Source of the DNA: Alphaproteobacteria bacterium | GTDB lineage: Bacteria; Pseudomonadota; Alphaproteobacteria; Rhodobacterales; Rhodobacteraceae | Assembly: GCA_030432315.1 (NCBI GenBank) | Contig: JAUIHM010000019.1 | Coordinates: 1 to 41,860, forward strand | DNA length: 41,860 nt | Direction of reading: 5' to 3' | Shown here: positions 34,550-41,860 of the stretch, piece after piece | Layout: each line of letters starts with the position of its first letter | Numbering within the stretch: position 1 is the first letter of the stretch | The notes under the pieces: generated by a model | Seen by the model: only the letters and a program-made list of their open reading frames with translations | Database searches by the model: none | What the model was told of the DNA's origin: nothing | Position numbers and translations under genes: made by a program

Positions 34550-34738
34550 TCAGGCGTCGACGGTGATGTAGTTGCCTTCGGCGTCGGTGTCCTGGTCGAT
34601 GCCCTGCTCGGCGGCGTCGATTTCCTTCTGATCCTCCGCAGCGGGGCCGGTAATGCCAGCCGGGGTCATGTAGCCTTCCTGCGCGGCACAGGCGGTGAGA
34701 AGGAAGAGTGCGGCGCAGGCGGTGGCGGCGGTTTTCAT
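34550..34738 (-). CDS. Small lipoprotein (62 aa)
   Basis: It begins MKTAATACAALFLLTAC, a signal peptide with lipobox LLTAC and the lipidated Cys at residue 17. The mature part (AAQEGYMTPAGITGPAAEDQKEIDAAEQGIDQDTDAEG) is acidic and probably flexible. GGAGA lies before the ATG at 34738. It sits next to another mini-lipoprotein on the same strand and is divergent from the YbdK-type gene. Confidence 0.65.
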   Translation of the reverse strand: MKTAATACAALFLLTACAAQEGYMTPAGITGPAAEDQKEIDAAEQGIDQDTDAEGNYITVDA

Positions 34739-34911
34739 GGTCGTGTCTCCGGTTCGGGTCTGTCGGGAAGGGGCTGAAAAAACGAACAGTGCACGGTGCG
34801 GGAGGCGTGTAAAGCCTGCTCCGGCGATCCAAATTTCCGGGCGCCGGCGCGGTGCCGATTGACCGGAGCCCCGGCGGTTGCCACACTCCGGCAAAACGGG
34901 AGGGAACGCGG

Positions 34912-36036
34912 ATGGAACGGCCCAGCTTTACCATAGGAATCGAAGAGGAATACCTGATCGTCGACCGGGAGAGCCGGGATCTGGTCGCCGATCCGGATCC
35001 GGCGTTCTTCGAGGCCTGTACCTCCGATCTCGGCGAGCGGGTTTCGGCGGAGTTTCTGCGCTGCCAGATCGAGGTGGGCACGCGGGTACATGCCACCGTG
35101 CCGGAGGCAGTGGCGGAACTGCGCGAACTCAGACGGCGGGTCGCCCGACAGGCGGAGCAGTTCGGTTATGCGGTGATCGCCGCCTCGACGCATCCGTTTG
35201 CCAAATGGCGGCGGCAGCATCACACGGCGCGGGACCGCTATGAAGGCCTGCGCAACGACATCGGCCAGCCGGCCCGTCGGCTGCTGATCTGTGGCATGCA
35301 CATTCACATCTGCATCGAGGACGACGACCTGCGGATCGACCTGATGAACCAGGTGGCGTACTTCCTGCCGCATCTGCTGGCGATGTCCTGTTCCTCGCCG
35401 TTCTGGGAGGGGGAGGATACCGGGCTGTCGAGCTACCGGCTGTCGGTGTTCGACGCCATGCCGCGCACCGGGGTGCCGGACCAGTTGAGCAGCTTTTCCG
35501 AATACCGGCGGCTGATCGACCATCTGGTCGGCGCGGGCTGCATCGAGGACGGCACCAAGATCTGGTGGGACGTGCGGCCCTCGGCGCGGTTCCCGACCCT
35601 CGAACAGCGGATCACCGATGTCTGTCCGCTGCTCGACGACGTGGCGGCGATCGCCGCGACCTATCAGTCGGTGCTGCATTACCTCTGGATGCTGCGGCAA
35701 AAGAACCAGCGGTGGCGCATCTATCCTTCGACGCTGGTGCGGGAAAACCGCTGGCGTGCGCAGCGCTACGGGGTCGAGGGCAAGCTGATCGATCATGGTT
35801 CGCAGAAGGCGGCGGAGGTGGGCGACCTCGTCGACGAACTGGTGCTGATGATGGAGGAGAGCGCCGCGGAACTCGGCTGCTCTGCGGAACTGGAGGGCAT
35901 CCGCCGCATCGCCCGGGACGGCACCTCGGCCCGGCGACAGCGGAGGGCGCACAGGGAGGTTGTCGATTCCGGCGGCACGCAGGAAGCGGCGCTGGTGGCG
36001 GTGGTGGACGGGCTGATCGGCGAATTCACCTCCTGA
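34912..36036 (+). CDS. YbdK-type carboxylate-amine ligase (glutamate-cysteine ligase family 2)
   Basis: This 374-aa enzyme has the GCS2 blocks TIGIEEEYLIVDRESRDL, AEFLRCQIEVGTRV, ASTHPFAKWRRQ, ICGMHIHICIED and KIWWDVRPSARFPTLEQRITDVCP. Members join a carboxylate and an amine using ATP; E. coli YbdK has weak glutamate-cysteine ligase activity. ATG 34912 is chosen because GGGAGGG precedes it and the family starts there. It is monocistronic by strand and spacing. Confidence 0.9.
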   Translation: MERPSFTIGIEEEYLIVDRESRDLVADPDPAFFEACTSDLGERVSAEFLRCQIEVGTRVHATVPEAVAELRELRRRVARQAEQFGYAVIAASTHPFAKWRRQHHTARDRYEGLRNDIGQPARRLLICGMHIHICIEDDDLRIDLMNQVAYFLPHLLAMSCSSPFWEGEDTGLSSYRLSVFDAMPRTGVPDQLSSFSEYRRLIDHLVGAGCIEDGTKIWWDVRPSARFPTLEQRITDVCPLLDDVAAIAATYQSVLHYLWMLRQKNQRWRIYPSTLVRENRWRAQRYGVEGKLIDHGSQKAAEVGDLVDELVLMMEESAAELGCSAELEGIRRIARDGTSARRQRRAHREVVDSGGTQEAALVAVVDGLIGEFTS

Positions 36037-36222
36037 GCATCGCCCGGACGGGCCGCAGCACCGGGGCGCGTCCGGCGCGTCGCTGTTGCGGCTTGCGTTT
36101 CCCGTCACGCTTCTGTCACATTCGGTGCGTCGGCAGGCCGGTATCACAGGCCGTTTCAGCCGCTTTCCCTCCGCCGGTTATTCCGCCGGCATTTCATCAC
36201 CTGGGTACGAAGGACGTCCGTT

Positions 36223-37461
36223 TTGGCAAACCCCCTGTCCGAAAGCAGGCGCGACGGCGCTCCGCTGGCCAATCCGAACGTCATCCTCTATCTCGCCGCC
36301 AGGTTTCTGTGGATGGCGGCGTTTCAGATCGTCAACGTTGCCGTGGGCTGGCTGGTCTATGACGTGACAAAAAGCGCCTGGGCGCTCGGCCTTGTCGGCC
36401 TTGCCGCGTTCGTGCCGAAGCTGGCCGTGGCTTTCGTGTCCGGGGTGGTCGCCGACCGCTATGACCGTCGCCGGATCATGGCAATGTGCCTGATGGCGAA
36501 CGGGGTTGCGACCCTGGGCCTGGTGCTGGTCGTACTGATGCCGGAGATTTCACTCGGGGCGGTCTATGCGCTGTTCATGCTCAGCGGAACCGCGCGGGGG
36601 TTCGCAAACCCGGCGGTGCAGTCGCTGGCCGCCAATCTGGTGCCGCGCGAACAGCTCAGCCGGATGATGGGCATGGCCTCTTCGCTGTCCCAGTTCGCGG
36701 TCATTCTCGGTCCGGCGCTGGGCGGATTTCTCTATCTCGGCGGACCTTGGACGCCTCTGGCGCTCGCCACGCTGTGCTTCTTCTGTGCCGGCGGGCTGAT
36801 ATTCGTGATCCGGGTGCAGTTCGAGGCCCGCTCGAAGGCGCCGGTGACGTTTTCCGATGCGATGGCCGGCCTGTCCTACATCTGGCAGCGGCCGATCATT
36901 CTCGGAGCGATGTCGCTCGACATGTTTTCCGTGCTGTTGGGCGGGGTGACGGCGCTGCTGCCGATCGTCGCCAGCGAGGTTCTGCATACCGGTCCGGTAG
37001 GCCTCGGGATCCTGCGGGCGATGCCGGCGGTGGGGGCGATGATGCTGGGACTGTTTCTGACCTGGATGCCGATCCGGCGGCGGGCCGGGATGAAGCTGTT
37101 TGTTGCCACGGCCATTTTCGGCGCGGCTACGATCGGCTTCGGCCTGTCGCAGAGCATGGTTCTGTCGATGGGGTTTCTGTGGCTGATCGGCGCGTCGGAC
37201 GTGTTCAGCGTCGTGATCCGCCAGACCCTGGTGCAGGCGGAAACGCCTGACCATGTGCGCGGGCGGGTGTCGGCGGTCAATGCGCTGTTCATCGGTGCGT
37301 CGAACGAACTGGGAGAATTTGAATCCGGTGCCACGGCGGCGCTGTTCGGACTGGTGCCGTCAATCCTGCTCGGCGGGATCGGCACCATCACCGTCGCGCT
37401 GCTCTGGGCGGTGATGTTTCCCGGGCTTCGGCGGCGCGACCATCTGGTGGAGCCGGGGTGA
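36223..37461 (+). CDS. MFS transporter, EntS/MFS_3-like
   Basis: This 412-aa protein starts at TTG 36223; no ATG gives the full first membrane segment, and AAGGA lies upstream. It shows twelve membrane segments, including YLAARFLWMAAFQIVNVAVGWLVYDVT and the loop motif VADRYDRRRIMAM. SLAANLVPREQLSRMMGMASSLSQFAVILGPALGGFLY is typical of EntS-like exporters. Substrate unknown. Confidence 0.88.
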   Translation: MANPLSESRRDGAPLANPNVILYLAARFLWMAAFQIVNVAVGWLVYDVTKSAWALGLVGLAAFVPKLAVAFVSGVVADRYDRRRIMAMCLMANGVATLGLVLVVLMPEISLGAVYALFMLSGTARGFANPAVQSLAANLVPREQLSRMMGMASSLSQFAVILGPALGGFLYLGGPWTPLALATLCFFCAGGLIFVIRVQFEARSKAPVTFSDAMAGLSYIWQRPIILGAMSLDMFSVLLGGVTALLPIVASEVLHTGPVGLGILRAMPAVGAMMLGLFLTWMPIRRRAGMKLFVATAIFGAATIGFGLSQSMVLSMGFLWLIGASDVFSVVIRQTLVQAETPDHVRGRVSAVNALFIGASNELGEFESGATAALFGLVPSILLGGIGTITVALLWAVMFPGLRRRDHLVEPG

Positions 37462-37469
37462 GGCGGGGA

Positions 37470-38852
37470 TCAGGCGGGCAGGGTTATGCCGGCAGGCTGA
37501 GTTGACCGGACCTGGACGTGAAACCGCAGGCAGAGTGCGGTCATCGCGGTGACGCTCGCGAGAAGGATCGCCTGGTATATGCCCGACAGGCCGCGCCCGT
37601 CGAGAATGGCAAGTGCCCACGCCAGCGGCACCATCAGGAACCAGTAGCTGACGAGATTGATCAGGGTCGGCGCCCAGCTGTCGCCGCGGCCCCGGCAGGC
37701 GTTGCTGAGCACCACCTGGCCGCCGTCGAACATGGTGGCGAACAGGACCCACATCAGCACCGGCGCGGCGGCGGCCTGCACCTCCGCCTGGCCGGTGAAG
37801 AGCGCCAGGGCGGCATCCCGGTTGGTGGCGACGGCCAGTGCCAGCGTGCCGCAGACGCAGAGGGCGAGGCCGAGGCCGGTCCAGCCGGCGAGGCGCGCAC
37901 CGTCGCCGTCGCCGCGGCCCCAGGCGTTGCTGACCCGGACCTGGGTCGCGCCGGCAATGCCGTAGGCCGTCATGAACGGGATTGCCAGAAACTGGTGCAG
38001 CACCCCGTGCGCCGCGAGGCCGACCATGCCCAGCCAGCCGACCAGCGCCGTCAACACCGCCTGGGCCGCCGCCTCAAACAGGAAGGCGCCGCCGGAAGCC
38101 GAACCGATGGCAAGCTGTTCGGCGGCATCAGGTGCGTTTTTGGCCCGTTCCGGAGCGTCGATGATGCCGAACCGCCGACGCTCGGTGGAGTGGAACCGGA
38201 TGTACCAGACCGAACCGGCCGCCAGCAGCGCCGAGGTCAACGCGGTCGCGAGCGCGCAGCCGCGTGCGCCCAGTTCCGGCACCGGCCCGACGCCGAAGAC
38301 CAATACCAGATTCAGCGCGAGATTGACGACCGTGCCGATCAGCATGGCGATCAGTCCGAACCAGGGGCGTTCCAGCGCCTCCATGAAGGAGGTGCAGACA
38401 AAGAAGATCGCGATGAACGGCAGGCCGACCGACAGGATGCCGGTGATCCGTGCTGCGCGCGACGCCAGTTCCGGTTCCTGACCGGAGGCGAGATACAGTG
38501 GCTCAACGAACTGCAGGGCGATGCAGAGTACGAGGCCGAAGGCGGCGCCAAGCGAGATTCCGCGGCGCCAGACCCGTCCGGCGGCCCCTTCGTTGCCGGC
38601 GCCGGTTTCCCTTGCCACCAGCACCGGGACGCCGAGCATCAGGCCGACGACCATCGAAACCAGGCTGTTCTGGATTGCCTGTCCGAGGATGTAGTCCGCG
38701 AGCTGTCCCGTGCCGGCCTGCCCCAGTACGAGCACGTCCACGGTGCTCATCGCGACGATGCCAAGCCGCGACGCAACCATCGGCAGTGCGAGACCGACGG
38801 TCCGCCGCATGTGGTACCCGACGCCTGAATTCTGCCGCTCCGGGCATGACAT
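37470..38852 (-). CDS. MATE-family multidrug efflux protein (NorM-like)
   Basis: This 460-aa membrane protein has about twelve segments in two MatE halves, with RRTVGLALPMVASRLGIVAMSTVDVLVLGQAGTGQLADYILG near the amino end. LGVPVLVARETGAGNEGAAGRVWRRG and GIAGATQVRVSNAWGRGDGDGARLAG are equivalent loop motifs in the two halves. It exports cationic compounds using a sodium or proton gradient. Starts at 38855 (GTG), 38852 (ATG) and 38810 are all possible; GAGGG upstream favours one of the first two. It is convergent with the MFS gene. Confidence 0.9.
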   Translation of the reverse strand: MSCPERQNSGVGYHMRRTVGLALPMVASRLGIVAMSTVDVLVLGQAGTGQLADYILGQAIQNSLVSMVVGLMLGVPVLVARETGAGNEGAAGRVWRRGISLGAAFGLVLCIALQFVEPLYLASGQEPELASRAARITGILSVGLPFIAIFFVCTSFMEALERPWFGLIAMLIGTVVNLALNLVLVFGVGPVPELGARGCALATALTSALLAAGSVWYIRFHSTERRRFGIIDAPERAKNAPDAAEQLAIGSASGGAFLFEAAAQAVLTALVGWLGMVGLAAHGVLHQFLAIPFMTAYGIAGATQVRVSNAWGRGDGDGARLAGWTGLGLALCVCGTLALAVATNRDAALALFTGQAEVQAAAAPVLMWVLFATMFDGGQVVLSNACRGRGDSWAPTLINLVSYWFLMVPLAWALAILDGRGLSGIYQAILLASVTAMTALCLRFHVQVRSTQPAGITLPA

Positions 38853-39404
38853 CACGGAAAACCCTCGGAAAACGGGACTGTATTGCTGTTTTGTTCTCCC
38901 GTGCTTTTGCGCCGGATTCCGTTTTCGCCACGTTAACGGCGCGGCGCAAAATGCAATGTTTCACGTTTCTGAATGACCAGACGCGCCTCATGCACCTTTG
39001 CAGGTTCCGGTTCCAACAATATTGCGTGAATAACAGGTTTGGCAAAAATCAGCCTATTGGCGGGATCATGCCGAAATATGCCAGATGGATCGCATCACCT
39101 TGAATAACCGGAACGCAGGAGGAATATCTATGGCACGAAAGTGAAATACAGTCACGCAATGCGGTCCAGTACGTTTGCGCCGTTACATACGGAATTCGGA
39201 CAAATAGTTGAGGATGGTGAATGGTTGGAAGCAATGATCTCGTAGTCCCCCGTCCCGGCGACCGGTTGCGGATGTCCAGCGATACAGGCCGACGGATGCG
39301 CGTGCCGGAGGCTATGCGGGACCGGTGGTGACTGAGGGCCCGAAGGGCGCCGGAGATCCGGCGGCGCGACCGGGCCGAAACCCAGGAAACCCATGGAGGT
39401 GAAC
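38853..39404. other. Long intergenic region with a four-codon mini-ORF
   Basis: No full gene is seen in these 552 bases. AGGAGG at 39117-39122 is an optimal ribosome-binding site seven bases before ATG 39130, but the frame is only ATG GCA CGA AAG TGA (39130-39144). This is either a leader mini-cistron or the remnant of a lost gene. Base composition is lower in GC between about 38880 and 39240 than in the neighbouring genes. Confidence 0.5.
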
Positions 39405-40064
39405 ATGTTCAGGAAACTCATGATGACGGGCTCGATCCTGTCGATGATGCTGGCCGTGCCTGCAGTGGCGCAGGAAACGGCCCCGGCGGCGCCGGCGGAG
39501 AAGACTCCTTTGGCGACCGAGGCGGAAAATGCGCTTGAGGCAACGGGTGAAGCAGCCGACGCCGTGGGCAACGTTGCCACGTCGGCAGCCGAGTCGGCGG
39601 CGGAGAGCGTCGGTGAAGCTGCGGAACAAACCGGTGATGCGGCGTCTGAAGTCATTCAGGACCTGACGGCAACCGACGCGCCGGACGCCGGTGTGACCGA
39701 ACCCGATGCCGTTGCCAACGATCCCGCCGGGACGGATCCGATGGTTCCGACCGATCCGGCGCTGGCGGTTCCGCCGCTTGTGCCGGTCGATCTTGCCCAG
39801 GTGACGGCAGAAGATCTGACCGGCGCCGACCTGCGCAACAACACCAATGAGACGCTTGGCGAGGTTGAGGATGTAACCCTCGACAGCGCAGGGCAGATCG
39901 ACGCGCTGATTGTCGGCTTTGGTGGATTTCTCGGTTTCGGCGAAAAGACCGTGCTGATCCCGGTCGACCGGATCGAGGTGATGAGCCGCGGTGAGGGCGA
40001 CGTGACCGTCGTCACCGATCTGACGCCGGAAGCGCTTGACGAAATGCCTGAGTACAACGGCTGA
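39405..40064 (+). CDS. Exported PRC-barrel domain protein
   Basis: This 219-aa protein has a signal peptide MFRKLMMTGSILSMMLAVPAVAQ, then an alanine/glutamate-rich helical segment at about 24-90 (EAENALEATGEAADAVGN, AAESAAESVGEAAEQTGDAASE) with repeat character. A proline-rich linker precedes the PRC barrel at about 140-205 (LTGADLRNNTNETLGEVEDVTLDSAGQIDALIVGFGGFLGFGEKTVLIPVDRIEV). GGAGG lies five bases before ATG 39405. Such proteins are abundant in the alphaproteobacterial periplasm; function is unknown. It ends in a strong terminator. Confidence 0.88.
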   Translation: MFRKLMMTGSILSMMLAVPAVAQETAPAAPAEKTPLATEAENALEATGEAADAVGNVATSAAESAAESVGEAAEQTGDAASEVIQDLTATDAPDAGVTEPDAVANDPAGTDPMVPTDPALAVPPLVPVDLAQVTAEDLTGADLRNNTNETLGEVEDVTLDSAGQIDALIVGFGGFLGFGEKTVLIPVDRIEVMSRGEGDVTVVTDLTPEALDEMPEYNG

Positions 40065-40090
40065 TCCCGCGACACGTTTCTTCCCCACCT

Positions 40091-40128
40091 GCGCCGGTTC
40101 CGTTGGTTCGGAACCGGCGCTTTTTTTT
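40091..40128 (+). terminator. Intrinsic terminator of the PRC-barrel gene
   Basis: GCGCCGGTTCCG and CGGAACCGGCGC form a perfect 12-bp stem with a TTGGTT loop, followed directly by eight T residues. It lies 27 bases after the stop codon. Confidence 0.95.
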
Positions 40129-40149
40129 GCGGTCCGGGGCGCGCTGTGA

Positions 40150-41553
40150 TCAGCCGATGGAATAGGGCAGCAGGCCCCGGGAGTTGGGGTCGATGTGCAG
40201 CCGGCGTTCCAGAGGCGGCACCGCGCGCTGGGCGCAGTTGGGCCGCTCACAGATCCGGCAGGAAATGCCGATCGGCTGGAAGGCGGCGTCGTTGCGGACG
40301 TCCAGTCCGTCGGCATAGACAAGGCTTCCGGCATGGGAGATCTCACAGCCGAGGCCGATGGCATAGCGGCGGACCGGAGCCCCAAAACTGCCGCCCGGTT
40401 TGGAAACGTCGCGGGCAAGACAGAAGTACCGGACGCCGTCCGGAGTTTCTGCGAGCTGCCGCAGGAAGCGCCCCGGGGTTTCGAACGCCTGATGGACGTT
40501 CCAGAGTGGACAGGCGCCGCCAAACCGGGCGAACTGAAGCCTGGTGGCGGAATGCCGTTTGGTGATCGTACCTGCCTGGTCGACGCGGAAAAAGAAGAAA
40601 GGCACGCCGTGTGCGCCCTTGCGCTGCAGTGTCGACAGGCGCTGGGCGACCTGTTCGATCGAGGCCTCGAAGGCGAGAGACAGGGCTTCGAGATCGTGGC
40701 GAAGGTCGCCGGCGGCGGCGAGGAACGGCTGATAGGGCAGAAGCGCTGCCCCGGCGAAATAGTTGGCGAGCCCGGTCTTGCAGATGTCGCGGGCGGCAGG
40801 GGTGTGAAAGCGCGCGAGGTCCAGTGTCGCTTCCAGCAGGTCGCCGTGTTCCAGCAGCGCCACCTGGTGCAGCATCTGGAAGGTCCGGGTGGCGGGGGCG
40901 GAAACCGTGGAAAGCGTCAGGTGGCGGGTCGCCGGGTCGTAGTGACGGACCGGCCCGTCGGTGCGGGCGCTGACGGTGATGCCGTGCGCCGTCTCCAGCC
41001 AGGCGGCGACGGCGGCGCCGCGGCCGCCGGGGCCCAGTTTCGACGCAAAGCGTTCGGCGGCGCGGTCAACGGCGTCGACGTAGTTGTCACAGTAGTGGAA
41101 GAAGTCGCGCACCTCCTCCCAGGGCAGCGGGCTGATGCCGCTGTCGTCCTGACCCAGAGCCTCGTTCAGCATCGCGAGCCGTTCCTGGTCCTGGCGGTGG
41201 GCGCGGTGCAGGGTGAGAAAGGCGCGGGCGAGACGGGGGGCATTGGTGGCCAGAAGCTGGATGTCGCCGAGCGGCAGGTTTTCCTCGGCAAACACCGGAT
41301 CGGCCAGTACCTCGCGCAGATCGGCGACCATGCGTTCGGTTGAGCCGGAGGCGAGTTCGGTGACGTCGACCGCGAAGACCTCCGCCAGCGACAGCAGCAC
41401 CCGCGCTGAAAGCGGACGGTGATTGTTCTCCATCTGGTTGAGATAGGACAGCGAAACTCCGAGCCGCGTTGCATATTCCGCCTGGGTCAGACGGAGGCGG
41501 CTGCGGATCTCGCGCAGCTTGACCCCGGCGTAGATCCTGCGGGTTTTGGGCAT
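40150..41553 (-). CDS. pccR: Short-chain acyl-CoA responsive regulator (ScfR family, PccR-like)
   Basis: This 467-aa protein has an XRE helix-turn-helix at about 10-65 (VKLREIRSRLRLTQAEYATRLGVSLSYLNQMENNHRPLS), a central IrrE-like region without an HExxH motif, and a C-terminal DUF2083 domain with GGACPLWNVHQAF and the cysteines of CRICERPNCAQRA. Its length and domain order match ScfR regulators, where PccR activates propionyl-CoA carboxylase genes. ATG 41553 has GGAGG four to five bases upstream. It is divergent from pccB, and TTTGCAAA-type boxes lie in the gap, as in Rhodobacter. Confidence 0.9.
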   Translation of the reverse strand: MPKTRRIYAGVKLREIRSRLRLTQAEYATRLGVSLSYLNQMENNHRPLSARVLLSLAEVFAVDVTELASGSTERMVADLREVLADPVFAEENLPLGDIQLLATNAPRLARAFLTLHRAHRQDQERLAMLNEALGQDDSGISPLPWEEVRDFFHYCDNYVDAVDRAAERFASKLGPGGRGAAVAAWLETAHGITVSARTDGPVRHYDPATRHLTLSTVSAPATRTFQMLHQVALLEHGDLLEATLDLARFHTPAARDICKTGLANYFAGAALLPYQPFLAAAGDLRHDLEALSLAFEASIEQVAQRLSTLQRKGAHGVPFFFFRVDQAGTITKRHSATRLQFARFGGACPLWNVHQAFETPGRFLRQLAETPDGVRYFCLARDVSKPGGSFGAPVRRYAIGLGCEISHAGSLVYADGLDVRNDAAFQPIGISCRICERPNCAQRAVPPLERRLHIDPNSRGLLPYSIG

Positions 41554-41578
41554 GGTTCCTCCGGCGTTTCTTCGCAGT

Positions 41579-41618
41579 TTTGCAATTTGCAGAGTGGGTT
41601 TGCAATACACTTTGCAAA
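41579..41618. promoter_or_regulatory. PccR-type operator boxes
   Basis: TTTGCAAT-ACAC-TTTGCAAA at 41599-41618 matches the 8-4-8 arrangement TTTGCAAA-N4-TTTGCAAA described for PccR, with one base difference. Extra half-sites are TTTGCAAT at 41579-41586, TTTGCAG at 41586-41592 and TTTGCAG at 41661-41667. All lie in the pccR/pccB intergenic region, so the regulator may control both genes. Confidence 0.8.
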
Positions 41619-41700
41619 TTCGCTGATCGGTTCTTGATTGGAATTCGGGTTCGTGTCACGTTTGCAGTGCAGCGAGGTGCGGCGGTGGCACGGCGGTGAC

Positions 41701-41860
41701 ATGGGGGACGGCGTGAAGGACATTCTTGCACAGCTCGAGGACCGGCGCGGCGAGGCCCGGCTCGGTGGCGGCCAGCGGCGGATCGACGCCCAGCACGCCA
41801 AGGGCAAACTCACCGCCCGTGAACGGCTCGAGGTTCTGCTCGACGAGGGCAGTTTCGAGG
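41701..41860 (+). CDS. pccB: Propionyl-CoA carboxylase beta subunit (3' end outside window)
   Basis: Only the first 53 codons are present. The reading [20 protein letters not shown] then [28 protein letters not shown] matches the amino end of PccB carboxyltransferases. ATG 41701 and GTG 41713 are in frame; family members usually begin MKDIL, which would favour GTG 41713, while ATG 41701 is the more common codon. PccB transfers the carboxyl group from biotin to propionyl-CoA, giving methylmalonyl-CoA. The divergent pccR supports the call. Confidence 0.9.
   Translation, partial: MGDGVKDILAQLEDRRGEARLGGGQRRIDAQHAKGKLTARERLEVLLDEGSFE

Noticed and set aside
32891-34777. 628-codon open frame on the plus strand
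   Set aside because: It lies opposite the Fsr-type MFS gene and both lipoprotein genes, and its translation is low-complexity Gln/Ala/Glu/Arg.
37518-38828. 436-codon open frame on the plus strand
   Set aside because: It is antisense to the MATE transporter, with a compositionally biased, charged product.
1-41860. tRNA, rRNA, CRISPR, insertion sequence or prophage genes
   Set aside because: I looked for repeat-spacer arrays, transposase motifs and conserved RNA sequences and saw none; an exhaustive structural RNA search was not possible.

Overview
The window reads as chromosomal DNA from a GC-rich alphaproteobacterium, most likely Rhodobacterales-like. The grounds are the divergent pccR/pccB pair at the right end with TTTGCAAA-type operator boxes, the dense ATGA-coupled ABC operons, FadR- and HutC-type GntR regulators, and the rimO, fsr-type and matB homologues. 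The taxonomic call is an inference from gene content. I see no rRNA, tRNA, CRISPR array, insertion sequence, phage or plasmid gene.

Left part (1-8222, + strand): a family-5 (peptide/opine/oligosaccharide type) ABC transporter operon. It holds a solute-binding protein cut by the window edge, a DppB-like permease, a DppC-like permease that is broken by a deletion plus frame change, two ATPases, an unrecognised 344-aa protein and a beta-propeller protein. From the first permease on, almost every junction is a 4-base start/stop overlap.

Next (8304-18865): malonyl-CoA synthetase (matB, -), a FadR-type GntR regulator (+), and a seven-gene minus-strand sugar operon. Its order of transcription is solute-binding protein, two permeases, ATPase, two Gfo/Idh/MocA dehydrogenases and an alpha/beta hydrolase. 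A TTGT-N3-ACAA operator-like palindrome lies on the -35 of the regulator, and a second one lies just upstream of the operon promoter, which ties the two together.

Middle (19349-25778, + strand): a secreted choice-of-anchor/phytase-like protein, then a compact amino-sugar module (HutC-type regulator, SIS-domain glucosamine-6-phosphate deaminase, nagA), a GNAT acetyltransferase and a small acidic protein.

Right-middle (25909-30312, - strand): a tetronate (four-carbon sugar acid) pathway: LtnD-like dehydrogenase, OtnK kinase, OtnC decarboxylase and OtnI isomerase, which together lead to dihydroxyacetone phosphate. It is preceded by a TauE/SafE membrane protein.

Right end (30542-41860): two small overlapping ORFs, rimO, a GFA-family gene with an in-frame stop, two MFS transporters, a MATE transporter, two mini-lipoproteins, a YbdK-type ligase, a secreted PRC-barrel protein with a clear terminator, and the pccR regulator divergent from the start of pccB. 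The least explained parts are the two accessory genes of the left ABC operon and the substrate of the seven-gene sugar operon.
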